From assembly GCA_031425155.1 (NCBI GenBank), contig JANPIV010000032.1, positions 1-64,000 of the forward strand: a stretch of DNA of 64,000 nt. Reading direction: 5' to 3'. How positions within the stretch are numbered: the first letter of the stretch is position 1; every line of letters begins with the position of its first letter. This document shows positions 34,709-42,595 of the stretch, in pieces. This stretch comes from M3007 sp031425155 (GTDB taxonomy: Bacteria > Bacteroidota > Bacteroidia > Chitinophagales > Saprospiraceae). Below the pieces are notes generated by a model. That model searched no databases and was not told the DNA's origin. It worked only from the letters and a program-made list of their open reading frames with translations. The translations under genes were made by a program, and so were the position numbers.

Positions 34709-37000
34709 TTATAAATGATCCAGCCACTTCTTCGCATTTTGGGTATTCGGGTGCTGCTCCCCAAATTGTTTTTGGAAAAGATTATAGGCTTGTTGAAACA
34801 ATACCCGCGCTTGTTCCTTTTCGTCGGTTTGCAGAAAAACTGCGCCGAGGTTAATCCGACGAATGGCGACGTTGGGATGCTCGGGGCCGAAGTTTTTCAA
34901 ATCCGAAGCCAAGGCCGCTTCCAGCAAATCCCGCGCTTTTTCGTATTGTCCTAAATCTTTGTAAACATTGGCCAGGTTCGATTGGCGGACGGCGACACTA
35001 GGGTGTTCGGGGCCAAAGTTTTTTAAATCCGAAGCCAGGGCCGCTTCCAGCAAGTCCCGCGCTTTTTCGTGAAGCCCTAAATCTTTGTAAACAAGGGCTA
35101 GATTCGATTGACGGACGGCGACTTTGGGATGGTCGGGGTTGAAGTTTTTAAAATCGGAGGCCAAGGCCGCTTCCAACAAGTCTCGTGCTTTTTCATATTG
35201 CTCTAAATACTTATAAACGTTGCCCAAGTTCGATTGGCGAGTAGCGATGGTGGGGTGCTCGGGGCCGAAGTTTTTCAAATCGGATGCTAAGGCCGCTTCT
35301 AGCAAATCCCGCGCCTTTTCATATTGCCTTAAATCTTGGTAAACGTTAGCCAAGTTCGATTGGCGAAGGGCGACGGTAGAATGTTCGACACCGAATTTTT
35401 TCACTGCAGAAGCCAATGCTGATTCCAGCAAATCTTGTGCTTTTTCGTATTGGCCTAGATTTCGGTAAATGTTGGCCAAGTTCGATTGGTGGACAGCGAC
35501 AGTGTGGTGTTCGGGACCGAGGTTTTTCAAATCGGCCGCCAGGGCAGCTTCCAGCAAGTCCCGCGCTTTTTCGTATTGACCTAAATCTTGGTAAACATTG
35601 GCCAAGTTCGATTGGCGAACCCCAATATTGTGGTGCTTGGAGCCAAAGTTTCTTAAATCGAACGCCAACGCCGCTTCCAGTAAATCCCGCGCTTTTCCGG
35701 GTTGGCCTAAATTTAAGTAAACGATACCGAGGTTGTTCATTAACTCAATCAGCTCTGCATGGCCGCGCTCACTTTCCAGCAGCGTGGACATCACCTGTTC
35801 GGCATAGGAAATCCATTGAAATAGGAGGGTGTAATTAGTAGAGGTATCAAAATCCATTTTTTGGGCAAAAGTCTTCACCAACACCCCAAGTTCCTCCATC
35901 CCCGGCTGCAACTGATACAACACCGCCTGCTGCACCATCCGGTGAAGAGCAAAGGCATTTTCCGGGCTACGGGTGAGCCAGCCTTTGCGGTCCAGTCGGT
36001 CGAGGGTTTCGTGCAGTTGGCGGCGGCCCTGGTCAGTCACTTGCAGCCACTCTTCCAGTTGGGCCGCAGCGTAGGCCCCGCCGGGCGGCAAGGCCGCGCA
36101 ACGGGCCAGCAGCAAGCGTTCCTCCGCATCCAGGCCCGCACAGTCGAAGGTGGTCAGCAGGTGGAGATAGACCTCGGTCTCTTCCGGGCTGTGATTGGCT
36201 CGGATACGGCGTTGGAGCTCAGGGTCGCCGAGTTCGCGGCGTTGGAGTTTGGCGGTCAGTTCGCGGAGGGGGAGGCTACCGAGGTGGTTTTGCAGGGTTT
36301 TGGCCAGCAGTTCCACGGTGAGGGTGTGATAGTCCACTTCTCGCAGTAGGTCAGCGAGGTCGGCAGCGGGGCAGTCACCATGAAAGTGTTTTTGGAAGAG
36401 TTCGGTGGCGTGTAAAGGCGAGAGGCGGTCGAGGGGCAGGAGTTCGTAACCGCGCAGTTGGCGGCGGGAAGTGACGATGACTTGCCAGTCGGGCGGTAGA
36501 GGCATTTGGGCCTTGATGTCCGGTTGTTCCAGGTCTTGTTCGGCGTTGTCCACCACTAGCAGGTTGTGGCCCCGGAGTTGGCGGAGGGCATTCATAATTG
36601 CTTGAAAACGAACGGCTGGCGGTTCTTTCTCGCCAAAGGACAGGTGGAGATTGCTGGCCAAAGTGGGGTGGTAGGCGATGGTCTCGACCAGGGAAAAGGT
36701 GGGCTGGTCGCGGCGGTCGTCGTTGCCCGCCAGGTCTATCCAGGCGAAGTGGTCGTAGTCGGCGCGGGCTTGTTGGAACCAGGCTTTGGCGAGGGTAGTC
36801 TTGCCGATGCCGCCGAGTCCATTGACGACGACTACTTTGGGCGAGCGGCGCAGGGTGGCGGCAAGTTTCTGCAAATCCTCGTCGCGGCCAATGCACTCTT
36901 CCGCCACATCGATGGGCGAGTAGGGCGTGAGTTGGCGAGGGATGTCAACTTGCTGATTATTAATAGTTTGGTTAAAAGTCCCGGCAATTATCGCGCTCAC
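34709..37000 (-). CDS. NB-ARC/TPR STAND ATPase (NLR-like)
   Basis: A 763-residue signal-transduction ATPase of the STAND class, the architecture of plant and animal immune NLRs and many bacterial defence proteins. NB-ARC motifs: entry ECIGRDEDLQKLAATL, Walker A VVVVNGLGGIGKTTLAKAWF (Lys67), Walker B NLLVVDNAEQ (146-155), sensor 1 WQVIVTSRRQLRG (172-184) and LDRLSPLHATELFQ. A winged-helix region follows (about 280-390). The C-terminus (about 421 onward) is eight 42-residue TPR units of kinesin-light-chain type, such as YEKARDLLEAALASDLKNFG, nearly identical to each other. There is no effector domain at the N-terminus: only about 33 residues precede the ATPase. Start codon is GTG. The frame stays open upstream into the end of the two-helix membrane protein gene and joins it by a -1 shift. 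ATPase competence looks intact; the triggering ligand is unknown. Confidence 0.88.
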   Translation of the reverse strand: MSAIIAGTFNQTINNQQVDIPRQLTPYSPIDVAEECIGRDEDLQKLAATLRRSPKVVVVNGLGGIGKTTLAKAWFQQARADYDHFAWIDLAGNDDRRDQPTFSLVETIAYHPTLASNLHLSFGEKEPPAVRFQAIMNALRQLRGHNLLVVDNAEQDLEQPDIKAQMPLPPDWQVIVTSRRQLRGYELLPLDRLSPLHATELFQKHFHGDCPAADLADLLREVDYHTLTVELLAKTLQNHLGSLPLRELTAKLQRRELGDPELQRRIRANHSPEETEVYLHLLTTFDCAGLDAEERLLLARCAALPPGGAYAAAQLEEWLQVTDQGRRQLHETLDRLDRKGWLTRSPENAFALHRMVQQAVLYQLQPGMEELGVLVKTFAQKMDFDTSTNYTLLFQWISYAEQVMSTLLESERGHAELIELMNNLGIVYLNLGQPGKARDLLEAALAFDLRNFGSKHHNIGVRQSNLANVYQDLGQYEKARDLLEAALAADLKNLGPEHHTVAVHQSNLANIYRNLGQYEKAQDLLESALASAVKKFGVEHSTVALRQSNLANVYQDLRQYEKARDLLEAALASDLKNFGPEHPTIATRQSNLGNVYKYLEQYEKARDLLEAALASDFKNFNPDHPKVAVRQSNLALVYKDLGLHEKARDLLEAALASDLKNFGPEHPSVAVRQSNLANVYKDLGQYEKARDLLEAALASDLKNFGPEHPNVAIRRINLGAVFLQTDEKEQARVLFQQAYNLFQKQFGEQHPNTQNAKKWLDHL
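34790..35740. repeat. 126-bp tandem repeats encoding the TPR array
   Basis: Within the NLR gene, about seven units of 126 bases are very similar at DNA level (each carries GCCGCTTCCAGCAA-like and TCCCGCGCTTTTTCGTATTG words), encoding 42-residue TPRs. Units 2-7 differ at few positions, indicating recent duplication or gene conversion. Confidence 0.85.
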
Positions 37001-37032
37001 CTGCTGGCTACCCGTGACGCTGAGTTGCGAAC

Positions 37033-37401
37033 CTAAGTTTTTTTTTCCGGGTCCGTGGTGGCCGATAGGCCGGAATTATCAATCTTCGTCTCTACGTCCT
37101 CGCTGTTGCCTACCTCCACGGAGCCGCCGCCGCGCAGGTCAGATTTCACGCGCTTGCTACCTTGCACCGTGACGCTGCCTTTCCCGATTTCTTGCGCAGA
37201 AATGGCATAAAAAGCGGCAATCCCCAGCACACCGATGACCATGAAAACGAGGAAGCCGAGCAGCAGGCTCAGTGCCTCGTTGTCGCCCGCGAGCGCAACG
37301 GCCTGAATGCTGTCTTTGAAAAGAAAAAGCATAATCAGGCTGAGAATGGCGACCCCGATGAGGGTTTTAACTTTGAGGGCTTCGGTGAAGAGTTTTGTCA
37401 T
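37033..37401 (-). CDS. Two-helix membrane protein, candidate effector of the NLR operon
   Basis: A 122-residue protein with two membrane helices (TLIGVAILSLIMLFLFKDSI, about 13-32, and LLLGFLVFMVIGVLGIAAFYA, about 46-66) and a cytoplasmic or periplasmic tail of 55 residues. The tail is glycine/valine patterned: GKGSVTVQGSKRVKSDLRGG (about 73-92), then GSVEVGNSEDVETKIDNSG, suggesting short beta strands. No enzyme motif is seen. The gene lies 17 bases after the HNH gene and directly before the NLR gene. Its last codons are GAA AAA AAA ACT TAG, containing A9. Small 2TM proteins next to STAND ATPases often act as membrane-perturbing effectors in abortive infection, which is the inferred role here. 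Confidence 0.75.
   Translation of the reverse strand: MTKLFTEALKVKTLIGVAILSLIMLFLFKDSIQAVALAGDNEALSLLLGFLVFMVIGVLGIAAFYAISAQEIGKGSVTVQGSKRVKSDLRGGGSVEVGNSEDVETKIDNSGLSATTDPEKKT
37038..37046 (-). other. A9 slippery run, candidate -1 frameshift site
   Basis: On the minus strand the 2TM gene ends GAA AAA AAA ACT TAG. Slipping back one base on A-AAA-AAA continues as AAC TTA GGT TCG CAA and stays open into the NLR frame. The product would be a single 2TM-linker-NB-ARC-TPR protein of about 895 residues. Transcriptional slippage on A9 would give the same fusion from a share of mRNAs. No strong stimulatory stem-loop was identified by eye. Confidence 0.5.
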
Positions 37402-37418
37402 TGGGTGGGTGAATTATG

Positions 37419-37835
37419 CTATTCAAAAACTGGAGGGTGTTTGCCAATTGCAATAAGAGCGGTACGAAGGTTGACTAATCCGGGACGATTGAGATGCAAC
37501 TTCTCTACCATCGCGCGTCCGGTTGGGGAATGACCGATAATTTTTGTAAATCCATCTTCCCAATGGAAGTGTTCTGACCAAATGTCTGTCCGAGGATTGT
37601 ACAAAGGTACTTCAATACCTGTATCAGGGTCGCGTCCTTGGGTGGCTGTAAATTTAAAATTATTGCAACCCAAACAAGAAAAAGCAAGATTCATCAAGTC
37701 ACTCTTGCCACCTTTGACTATTGGCATAACGTGTTCTATGGCAAAAGGGTCGGAAGAGTAGTCCACCGGGGAAAGGCAATATTCGCAACACCAATGAGCA
37801 CGGGAAGCAACAAACTCTTTGACGGATTTACGCAT
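37419..37835 (-). CDS. HNH endonuclease (small, cyanobacterial-type pair)
   Basis: A 138-residue HNH nuclease. The zinc and catalytic core is visible: HWCCEYCLSPVDYS (Cys pair, about 13-26), FAIEHVMPIVKGGKSDLMNL (His of the beta-beta-alpha metal site, about 32-51), then FSCLGCNNFKF (second Cys pair). This small HNH protein is commonly encoded just downstream of a short uncharacterised helical protein in cyanobacteria and Bacteroidota, as here, where the two overlap by 8 bases. The pair has the look of a toxin-antitoxin or defence module, but its role is not established. The 2TM gene follows after 17 bases. Confidence 0.85.
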   Translation of the reverse strand: MRKSVKEFVASRAHWCCEYCLSPVDYSSDPFAIEHVMPIVKGGKSDLMNLAFSCLGCNNFKFTATQGRDPDTGIEVPLYNPRTDIWSEHFHWEDGFTKIIGHSPTGRAMVEKLHLNRPGLVNLRTALIAIGKHPPVFE

Positions 37836-38223
37836 ATCGTTGGTGCGTTATACCCAAGTCGCTCATTACCTGTTCCAGCGACACACCGCGCAACACTGCT
37901 AAGTCAATCAAATGTTTAATGCGAACCGCGTGGGCAGTCTCCACTACATCGGTTAGCATCAAAAGCTCTTGATAATCAGGCTCTGATATAGTTTCGGCCA
38001 TTCTATTTTTCACCAATGCACGGTATGTTTTTAGTTGATGCGCGGGTATCCATTGGTCAATTTTGCGAAGCAGTTTTTCCTCTTGGGTCAACTTGCTTTT
38101 TGCTTGATCGCTTTCCTTTGTAAGACGTTGCAAAATATGGTGATCCAGGCTCACCCCATTTCGTGCTGCTTCTTCCCGGAGTTGGTGTTCCATAGTGTCC
38201 GGTAGTTCCAAAGTGATTGTCAT
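37828..38223 (-). CDS. Helical partner protein of HNH nuclease
   Basis: A 131-residue protein from ATG 38223, first gene of the minus-strand operon. The N-terminus MTITLELPDTMEHQLREEAA, then NGVSLDHHILQRL has a ribbon-helix-helix look, the usual DNA-binding fold of antitoxins, followed by a helical region (EEKLLRKIDQWIPAHQLKTY, YQELLMLTDVVETAHAVRIK) and GVSLEQVMSDLGI. It overlaps the HNH gene by 8 bases, implying coupled translation. An antitoxin-like, autoregulatory role is inferred from position and fold only. An upstream in-frame extension to 38295 is unlikely. Confidence 0.7.
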   Translation of the reverse strand: MTITLELPDTMEHQLREEAARNGVSLDHHILQRLTKESDQAKSKLTQEEKLLRKIDQWIPAHQLKTYRALVKNRMAETISEPDYQELLMLTDVVETAHAVRIKHLIDLAVLRGVSLEQVMSDLGITHQRYA

Positions 38224-38324
38224 TGCCTTTCTATTTTTTTTACAAAAATACGTCATATTCTGTACACTTAAAGCAGAGGGCTTCCACTTGGACAAAAACA
38301 GTCAACATTCTGTTCTCCAACATA

Positions 38325-40427
38325 TTACTTCACCGTAAAAGTCTTCTTCTCCACGCCCACGCCCGTAATTGTCAAGGACTTCCATTTCTTCGGCAACTTC
38401 GTTTTCATCTGCACAATCCCGCCCGGCGTAATATCCAATCCACCGAAGCCCATGATGGTCGCCTGCAAAAAGCCACCCGCGCCGGTGGCGAAATACGGAT
38501 TGGTGCCGCCCGCCGTCTCCGAGAGCACCCCGAACGGCGGCACTTCATTTGGTTTATAACTTTTTATCCACAGGTCATGCGCCCGATCCGCATCGCCGCC
38601 ACGCGCTGCCACTACGGTCAGCACGGCATTGCCCATCGCGGGGCCGTCTTTGGCCATACGGGGCTCATAATAATCGAGGTCTTTTTTAATCTGCGCCGGG
38701 TCAGTGATGACTTTCAGCGGGTAGGAGAGGAGATTTACATCGGCCTGCTTGATGATCACCCCGTCATAGGTGGCGTTTTCCTTGGTGGTGCCGTCGGGGA
38801 ATTTCAGGATGGGAATATTGTCGGCCACGTGCATCCAGTCGGGGTTGGGCGTGAGGCCGAGTTCGCGGGCCGCATCGGTGGCATAGGCCAGGGCGGTCTT
38901 GGCCATACCGTTGGTGAAGGCGTTATTGTCAATATTTTCCTGCCATTCGTTGGCCCCGATTACGTTGATGATGTCGTATTTTCCCGGCCCGTTGCGCTCC
39001 ACCCGGCTGGCCCAGAAATCGGCGATCTCTTTCAGCATCGGCCAACCGCGCTCTTGTAGCCAAACTTTGTCTTTGGTGACTAAATAATACTGCCACGCCG
39101 CCCAGCCCACGCAGCCGCTGATGTGGTGTTGAAAAGGCCCCGTCAAGGCCCATACCGGCGTTTCTTCCTGGCCGGTCGTCGTGCTTTCCCAAGGGTACAT
39201 CGCGCCCTGATAACCGTGCGAAAAGGCATTTTGCTTGGCCTCGTCCAGCAGGTCGTAGCGGAATTCGAGCAGCGATTTGGCGATCTCCGGGTGCAGCACC
39301 AGCAGGGGCGGGTACATCCACAGTTCGGTATCCCAGAAGACGTGACCATTATAACCCAGTCCGCTCAGACCCATCGGCGAGAGGCTGAGTTTGGTGCCCT
39401 CGCGGGCAAACGAATACAGGTGGTACATGGCCGAGTGGACATCGCGGGTGGCATCCACGTCCCCTTCGATGGTGATGTCGGAAGTCCAGAGTTGATCCCA
39501 GGCCGCGCGGTGACGTTTCAGCAGGCGGTCGGTGCGCTCCAGGGCGGCATAGATCGTCAGTCGTTCCGCTTCGTTGTGGGCATCGGCGACGTGGGCGGAG
39601 GAAATAATGCTGCCCACTACGGAAAAGCGATAGGTTTCGCCCGCTTTCAGTTTTTTGGAAAATTTCAGCAGGTGCATATTATAGTCCCAGTCCTCGTGGA
39701 TGAGAGCCGGTTCCTGACCGTGCGGTTCTTCAAAAACAAAACTCGTGCTGGCCGCGACGGTGTATTTGCCGCTGGGGCTTTTCCCCACCGAAGTCAATAG
39801 CGGAATCAGCACGTGCGGGCGGTCAATTTGCGCATACACATTGCGCACGTCCTGCAACATTTCCGGGGCTTCGATGACGGAGGCGGGCGTGATGGTCACG
39901 TCTTTTTTGGCGGTTATTTCGACAATACTCAACGCACAGTACGGCAGGTGGCGCAGGGCCATCACGCTATGCGATACGGAAAGTTTGTCGCCCACGTCGA
40001 AGGTGGTGGTCAGTTCGGCCTGGCGCATATCCAGCGTTTGTTTGTAGCCGCTGATGTCGGCGCGCCCGATGCGGCGACCATCCACATCGAGGTTCATGTT
40101 TACGAAGTTGAAACCCTTCAAAATGTTGCTCACCCGACCGCGCAGGTAGTTGTCGTAGGCCCCGTTGAGCACCACGTCTTTCACTTTCATCGGTTCGGGG
40201 GAAGAGACGAGGCCGATCATGCCATTGGCCACCGTGATGCCGTAGTAGTGGGACGGGTCTATTTTATCGGCGACAATATGCCAGGCGTCATTGGTCGTTG
40301 GTCTTTGGTCTTTGGTCGTTGGTTGGGCGGTCAGTAATGTTGGTAACATTAGCAACACCAGAAGTAGTTGGCTGGTGTTTTTTTGGAAAAATAAAAAAGC
40401 AACAATCGAGGTGCGGAAAGGCAGCAT
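38325..40427 (-). CDS. Glycoside hydrolase family 65 protein, secreted
   Basis: Exported 700-residue GH65-type enzyme, a family of trehalases, kojibiose or maltose phosphorylases and glucosyl-galactosyl hydrolases. From ATG 40427: signal peptide ending PTLLTAQ, N-terminal beta-sandwich (about 40-270), and an alpha/alpha barrel. Landmarks are GHVFWDTELWMYPPLLVLHP (substrate-site Trp and Asp), GAMYPWESTTTGQEETP, and INVIGANEWQENIDNNAFTN, which carries the general acid Glu of the usual DEYHE motif. Signal peptide plus lack of an obvious phosphate-site signature favours a hydrolase, but specificity is not known. Residues QPTTKDQRPTTNDA just after the signal are encoded by five tandem heptamers, repeat DNA that has entered the gene. 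Confidence 0.88.
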   Translation of the reverse strand: MLPFRTSIVAFLFFQKNTSQLLLVLLMLPTLLTAQPTTKDQRPTTNDAWHIVADKIDPSHYYGITVANGMIGLVSSPEPMKVKDVVLNGAYDNYLRGRVSNILKGFNFVNMNLDVDGRRIGRADISGYKQTLDMRQAELTTTFDVGDKLSVSHSVMALRHLPYCALSIVEITAKKDVTITPASVIEAPEMLQDVRNVYAQIDRPHVLIPLLTSVGKSPSGKYTVAASTSFVFEEPHGQEPALIHEDWDYNMHLLKFSKKLKAGETYRFSVVGSIISSAHVADAHNEAERLTIYAALERTDRLLKRHRAAWDQLWTSDITIEGDVDATRDVHSAMYHLYSFAREGTKLSLSPMGLSGLGYNGHVFWDTELWMYPPLLVLHPEIAKSLLEFRYDLLDEAKQNAFSHGYQGAMYPWESTTTGQEETPVWALTGPFQHHISGCVGWAAWQYYLVTKDKVWLQERGWPMLKEIADFWASRVERNGPGKYDIINVIGANEWQENIDNNAFTNGMAKTALAYATDAARELGLTPNPDWMHVADNIPILKFPDGTTKENATYDGVIIKQADVNLLSYPLKVITDPAQIKKDLDYYEPRMAKDGPAMGNAVLTVVAARGGDADRAHDLWIKSYKPNEVPPFGVLSETAGGTNPYFATGAGGFLQATIMGFGGLDITPGGIVQMKTKLPKKWKSLTITGVGVEKKTFTVK
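40291..40325. repeat. Five tandem heptamers TTGGTCN in GH65 gene
   Basis: TTGGTCG, TTGGTCT, TTGGTCT, TTGGTCG and TTGGTTG lie head to tail inside the coding sequence, just after the signal-peptide region of the GH65 protein. The encoded stretch QPTTKDQRPTTNDA is a hydrophilic linker where insertions are tolerated. Confidence 0.8.
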
Positions 40428-40659
40428 AGTGGAAAACCGGGTTTGAATGAGTGGGTTGGTATGGATTGAAGACGCAAAGTACTCAGCCTCTCCTATCCAA
40501 AGTGCCAAAACTTTCCGAACCCTTCCAAATTATCAATAATTTCGGTACAAAATCACCAGAATTTAAAACTAATCGTAATTTCGTTTGGTGATCCTGACGA
40601 GCCCGAAATCGCCCTGCTGCGGTTCGAAACGCTGTTTTTCACACCTTTCTCTACCGTTA

Positions 40660-42087
40660 ATGAAAAAATCTTTCCTCGTGGCCGCCGCCATCGTCGCGGC
40701 TATTTTTGCCTGTACCCGTCTGACCCAATCTCCCGCTCCCGGCAGCGACCCGCCGATCAAAAATTGCTTTTGCAGCGACACGACCAATTGCCAGGATTTT
40801 TGTTCCCAACTGCCGATTGACGTGACCGAAAAATTCAATCCGGGTTACGATGGGGCTTTGACCCCCGCTTTTCAGCCGCCCTTCGATGTGTTTTCCTGGC
40901 AAACTTTTATCGCGCTGAACTGGCCCGCCGATGCCAGGGGCAATCCCCTGAATTGTTCGCTCAACCAGAATACGAGCGCGCCGCGCGTGTGGGAAAGTTA
41001 CACCGACCCGGCAGTGGTATTCAATAGCGAAGAGGCCCCTCTGTTGTTATCCGTTAATGAATCAAAAGTGCGCGGGCAGAAGTTTTTCTTTCGTTTGTCC
41101 AAAAGTAAACATCCCCTGACCAACGGTATGGCCCCCACGGGCGACTTTGGAAATGAGGAAGCCGACGGCCATGCGCTGATTGATCGCAACCTCAATTTTG
41201 CGCTGTTTGAAATACGCATCAATCCCGATGAAGTGAATTTTATTCGCGACAGCGGACTGACCACGCTGGCGGGCATTGACGCTTATTATCAACGGAATAA
41301 AAAGAAGAATCCGGCTTTTTCGTTGCCTTCCAGCCAATTCCCCTCTACCATCGGCGCTATGGAGATCAAAGCCTCCTGGCGCATTCTCGACCCTGCAAAA
41401 GGCGACGATACCACCCGCTATTATACCCGTGATGCTGTTATTTATGTCGCCAAAGAAAATAGTGCTGATAGTCAGGCCTTTACGGTGCAGGCCAAAGTTG
41501 GGCTGGTGGGAATGCACATCATTCGGAAAACCCACAACTTCGCCGACATGATTTGGAGCACTTTCGAGCACATGGACAACACGCCCGACGACATCCAGGC
41601 TGCGCAAACTGCGCACGACACCAAGAAACGCTGGTCATTTTATAACGTGGAGTGCCTCGCCTGTCCGATTGATTCACCGCCGGTGCTTGCTCCCGGCGAC
41701 AATGGTCACTACAAATGGAGCCGCCAGCCGCCGTATGCTAAAAACTACGCTATGACGGTGCCGGGAGAAGAGGGGGCATTTGGTACGCAGGTAGTTCGCC
41801 TCAATCCCATTTATTACCGCACCCAACAGGTGAACCAACTCTGGCAGGCTAAATTGCAGGGGACGGTATGGGCCAATTACCGCCTCGTCGGTAGTCAATG
41901 GACACTGCCTGATGATGGTAAAGGCTTCAACACGGTCAATGTACCCTTTCGCCTGGGCAATACCACGCTCGAAACGTATGTCCTGGAAAATGCTTCCTGT
42001 ATTAATTGCCACGGTTTTGCGAGCGTGATTTCCGGCAAGGATACGATCAGTACGGACTTTAGTTTTTTGTTTGGGGAGGCGAAGTAA
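40660..42087 (+). CDS. Lipoprotein with C-terminal haem-binding CXXCH
   Basis: A 475-residue lipoprotein (signal MKKSFLVAAAIVAAIFAC, Cys18) of unknown function. The N-terminal third has several cysteines (NCFCSDTTNCQDFC) and the distinctive PFDVFSWQTFIALNWPADARG, a motif I associate with a poorly described family of cytochrome-related proteins. Near the end ENASCINCHGFAS provides a single CXXCH for covalent haem c. ETYVLE before it and FSFLFGEAK after it close the protein. It is presumably anchored in a membrane facing the periplasm or surface and may transfer electrons. No maturation or partner redox genes are adjacent; the GH65 gene is divergent. Confidence 0.75.
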   Translation: MKKSFLVAAAIVAAIFACTRLTQSPAPGSDPPIKNCFCSDTTNCQDFCSQLPIDVTEKFNPGYDGALTPAFQPPFDVFSWQTFIALNWPADARGNPLNCSLNQNTSAPRVWESYTDPAVVFNSEEAPLLLSVNESKVRGQKFFFRLSKSKHPLTNGMAPTGDFGNEEADGHALIDRNLNFALFEIRINPDEVNFIRDSGLTTLAGIDAYYQRNKKKNPAFSLPSSQFPSTIGAMEIKASWRILDPAKGDDTTRYYTRDAVIYVAKENSADSQAFTVQAKVGLVGMHIIRKTHNFADMIWSTFEHMDNTPDDIQAAQTAHDTKKRWSFYNVECLACPIDSPPVLAPGDNGHYKWSRQPPYAKNYAMTVPGEEGAFGTQVVRLNPIYYRTQQVNQLWQAKLQGTVWANYRLVGSQWTLPDDGKGFNTVNVPFRLGNTTLETYVLENASCINCHGFASVISGKDTISTDFSFLFGEAK

Positions 42088-42369
42088 GGCAGGGCTGATT
42101 TCCAAATCATTTGTTCACCTGAAAATGACTGCTGCTCAACGTAAGTACCGCTGTTGAGCACAGGACAATTATGTCAAAACCCAGATAAATCGAGTGAATT
42201 TGTCCATACTGTAACGATGAGCAGCGAAAAAACGCTGCCTTTTCCAGTAGTACTCGTGCTGATGTATTGTGCTCAAAATGTGCGAGTTAATGTTAACTTA
42301 ACAAACGTAAGGATTTGGTAATTTTCAATAAAAACATTTTTCTGCGCTTTTCTTGTGAATGAAAACATT

Positions 42370-42377
42370 TACCTTTG
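42370..42377 (+). promoter_or_regulatory. Candidate -7 box (TACCTTTG) for susC-susD
   Basis: TACCTTTG is a perfect match to TAnnTTTG, 219 bases before the SusC start, which implies a long leader containing the terminator-like hairpin at 42446-42494. The -33 element is not well defined; TTG is at 42354. Confidence 0.5.
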
Positions 42378-42445
42378 GTCGTAATGCAAGACATTTGCAG
42401 AATAAAAATAATCGCGTGCAAATACCAATTCAAACTTTCTCAGTG

Positions 42446-42494
42446 GCCGTTTAAGGATAGGCAGACCGCGCCTGTCCGTAAACGGCTTTTTTTT
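42446..42494 (+). terminator. Terminator-like hairpin in the SusC leader
   Basis: GCCGTTTAAGGATAGGC pairs with GCCTGTCCGTAAACGGC (17 positions, one mismatch, one wobble) and is followed by eight T. It is 360 bases after the haem lipoprotein stop but only about 70 bases after a candidate promoter and 102 before the SusC ATG, so it may act as a transcription attenuator of the SusC/SusD operon rather than a plain terminator. The remaining spacer (42088-42369) has a weak hairpin (TGCTCAAC/GTTGAGCA, 42133-42160) and no gene. Confidence 0.7.
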
Positions 42495-42595
42495 GCCTTA
42501 AACGCAATCGGTTGATTGTCAAGGATAATCCGGCTCACCCGCAAGGCGATGCCACCATTTCTCACCACTTTTTATTAACCAAATCAATTTTTTGT

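Noticed and set aside
34790..35740. CRISPR-like array
   Set aside because: The 126-base periodicity encodes TPRs in frame across repeat and spacer alike; no short conserved repeat with unique spacers.
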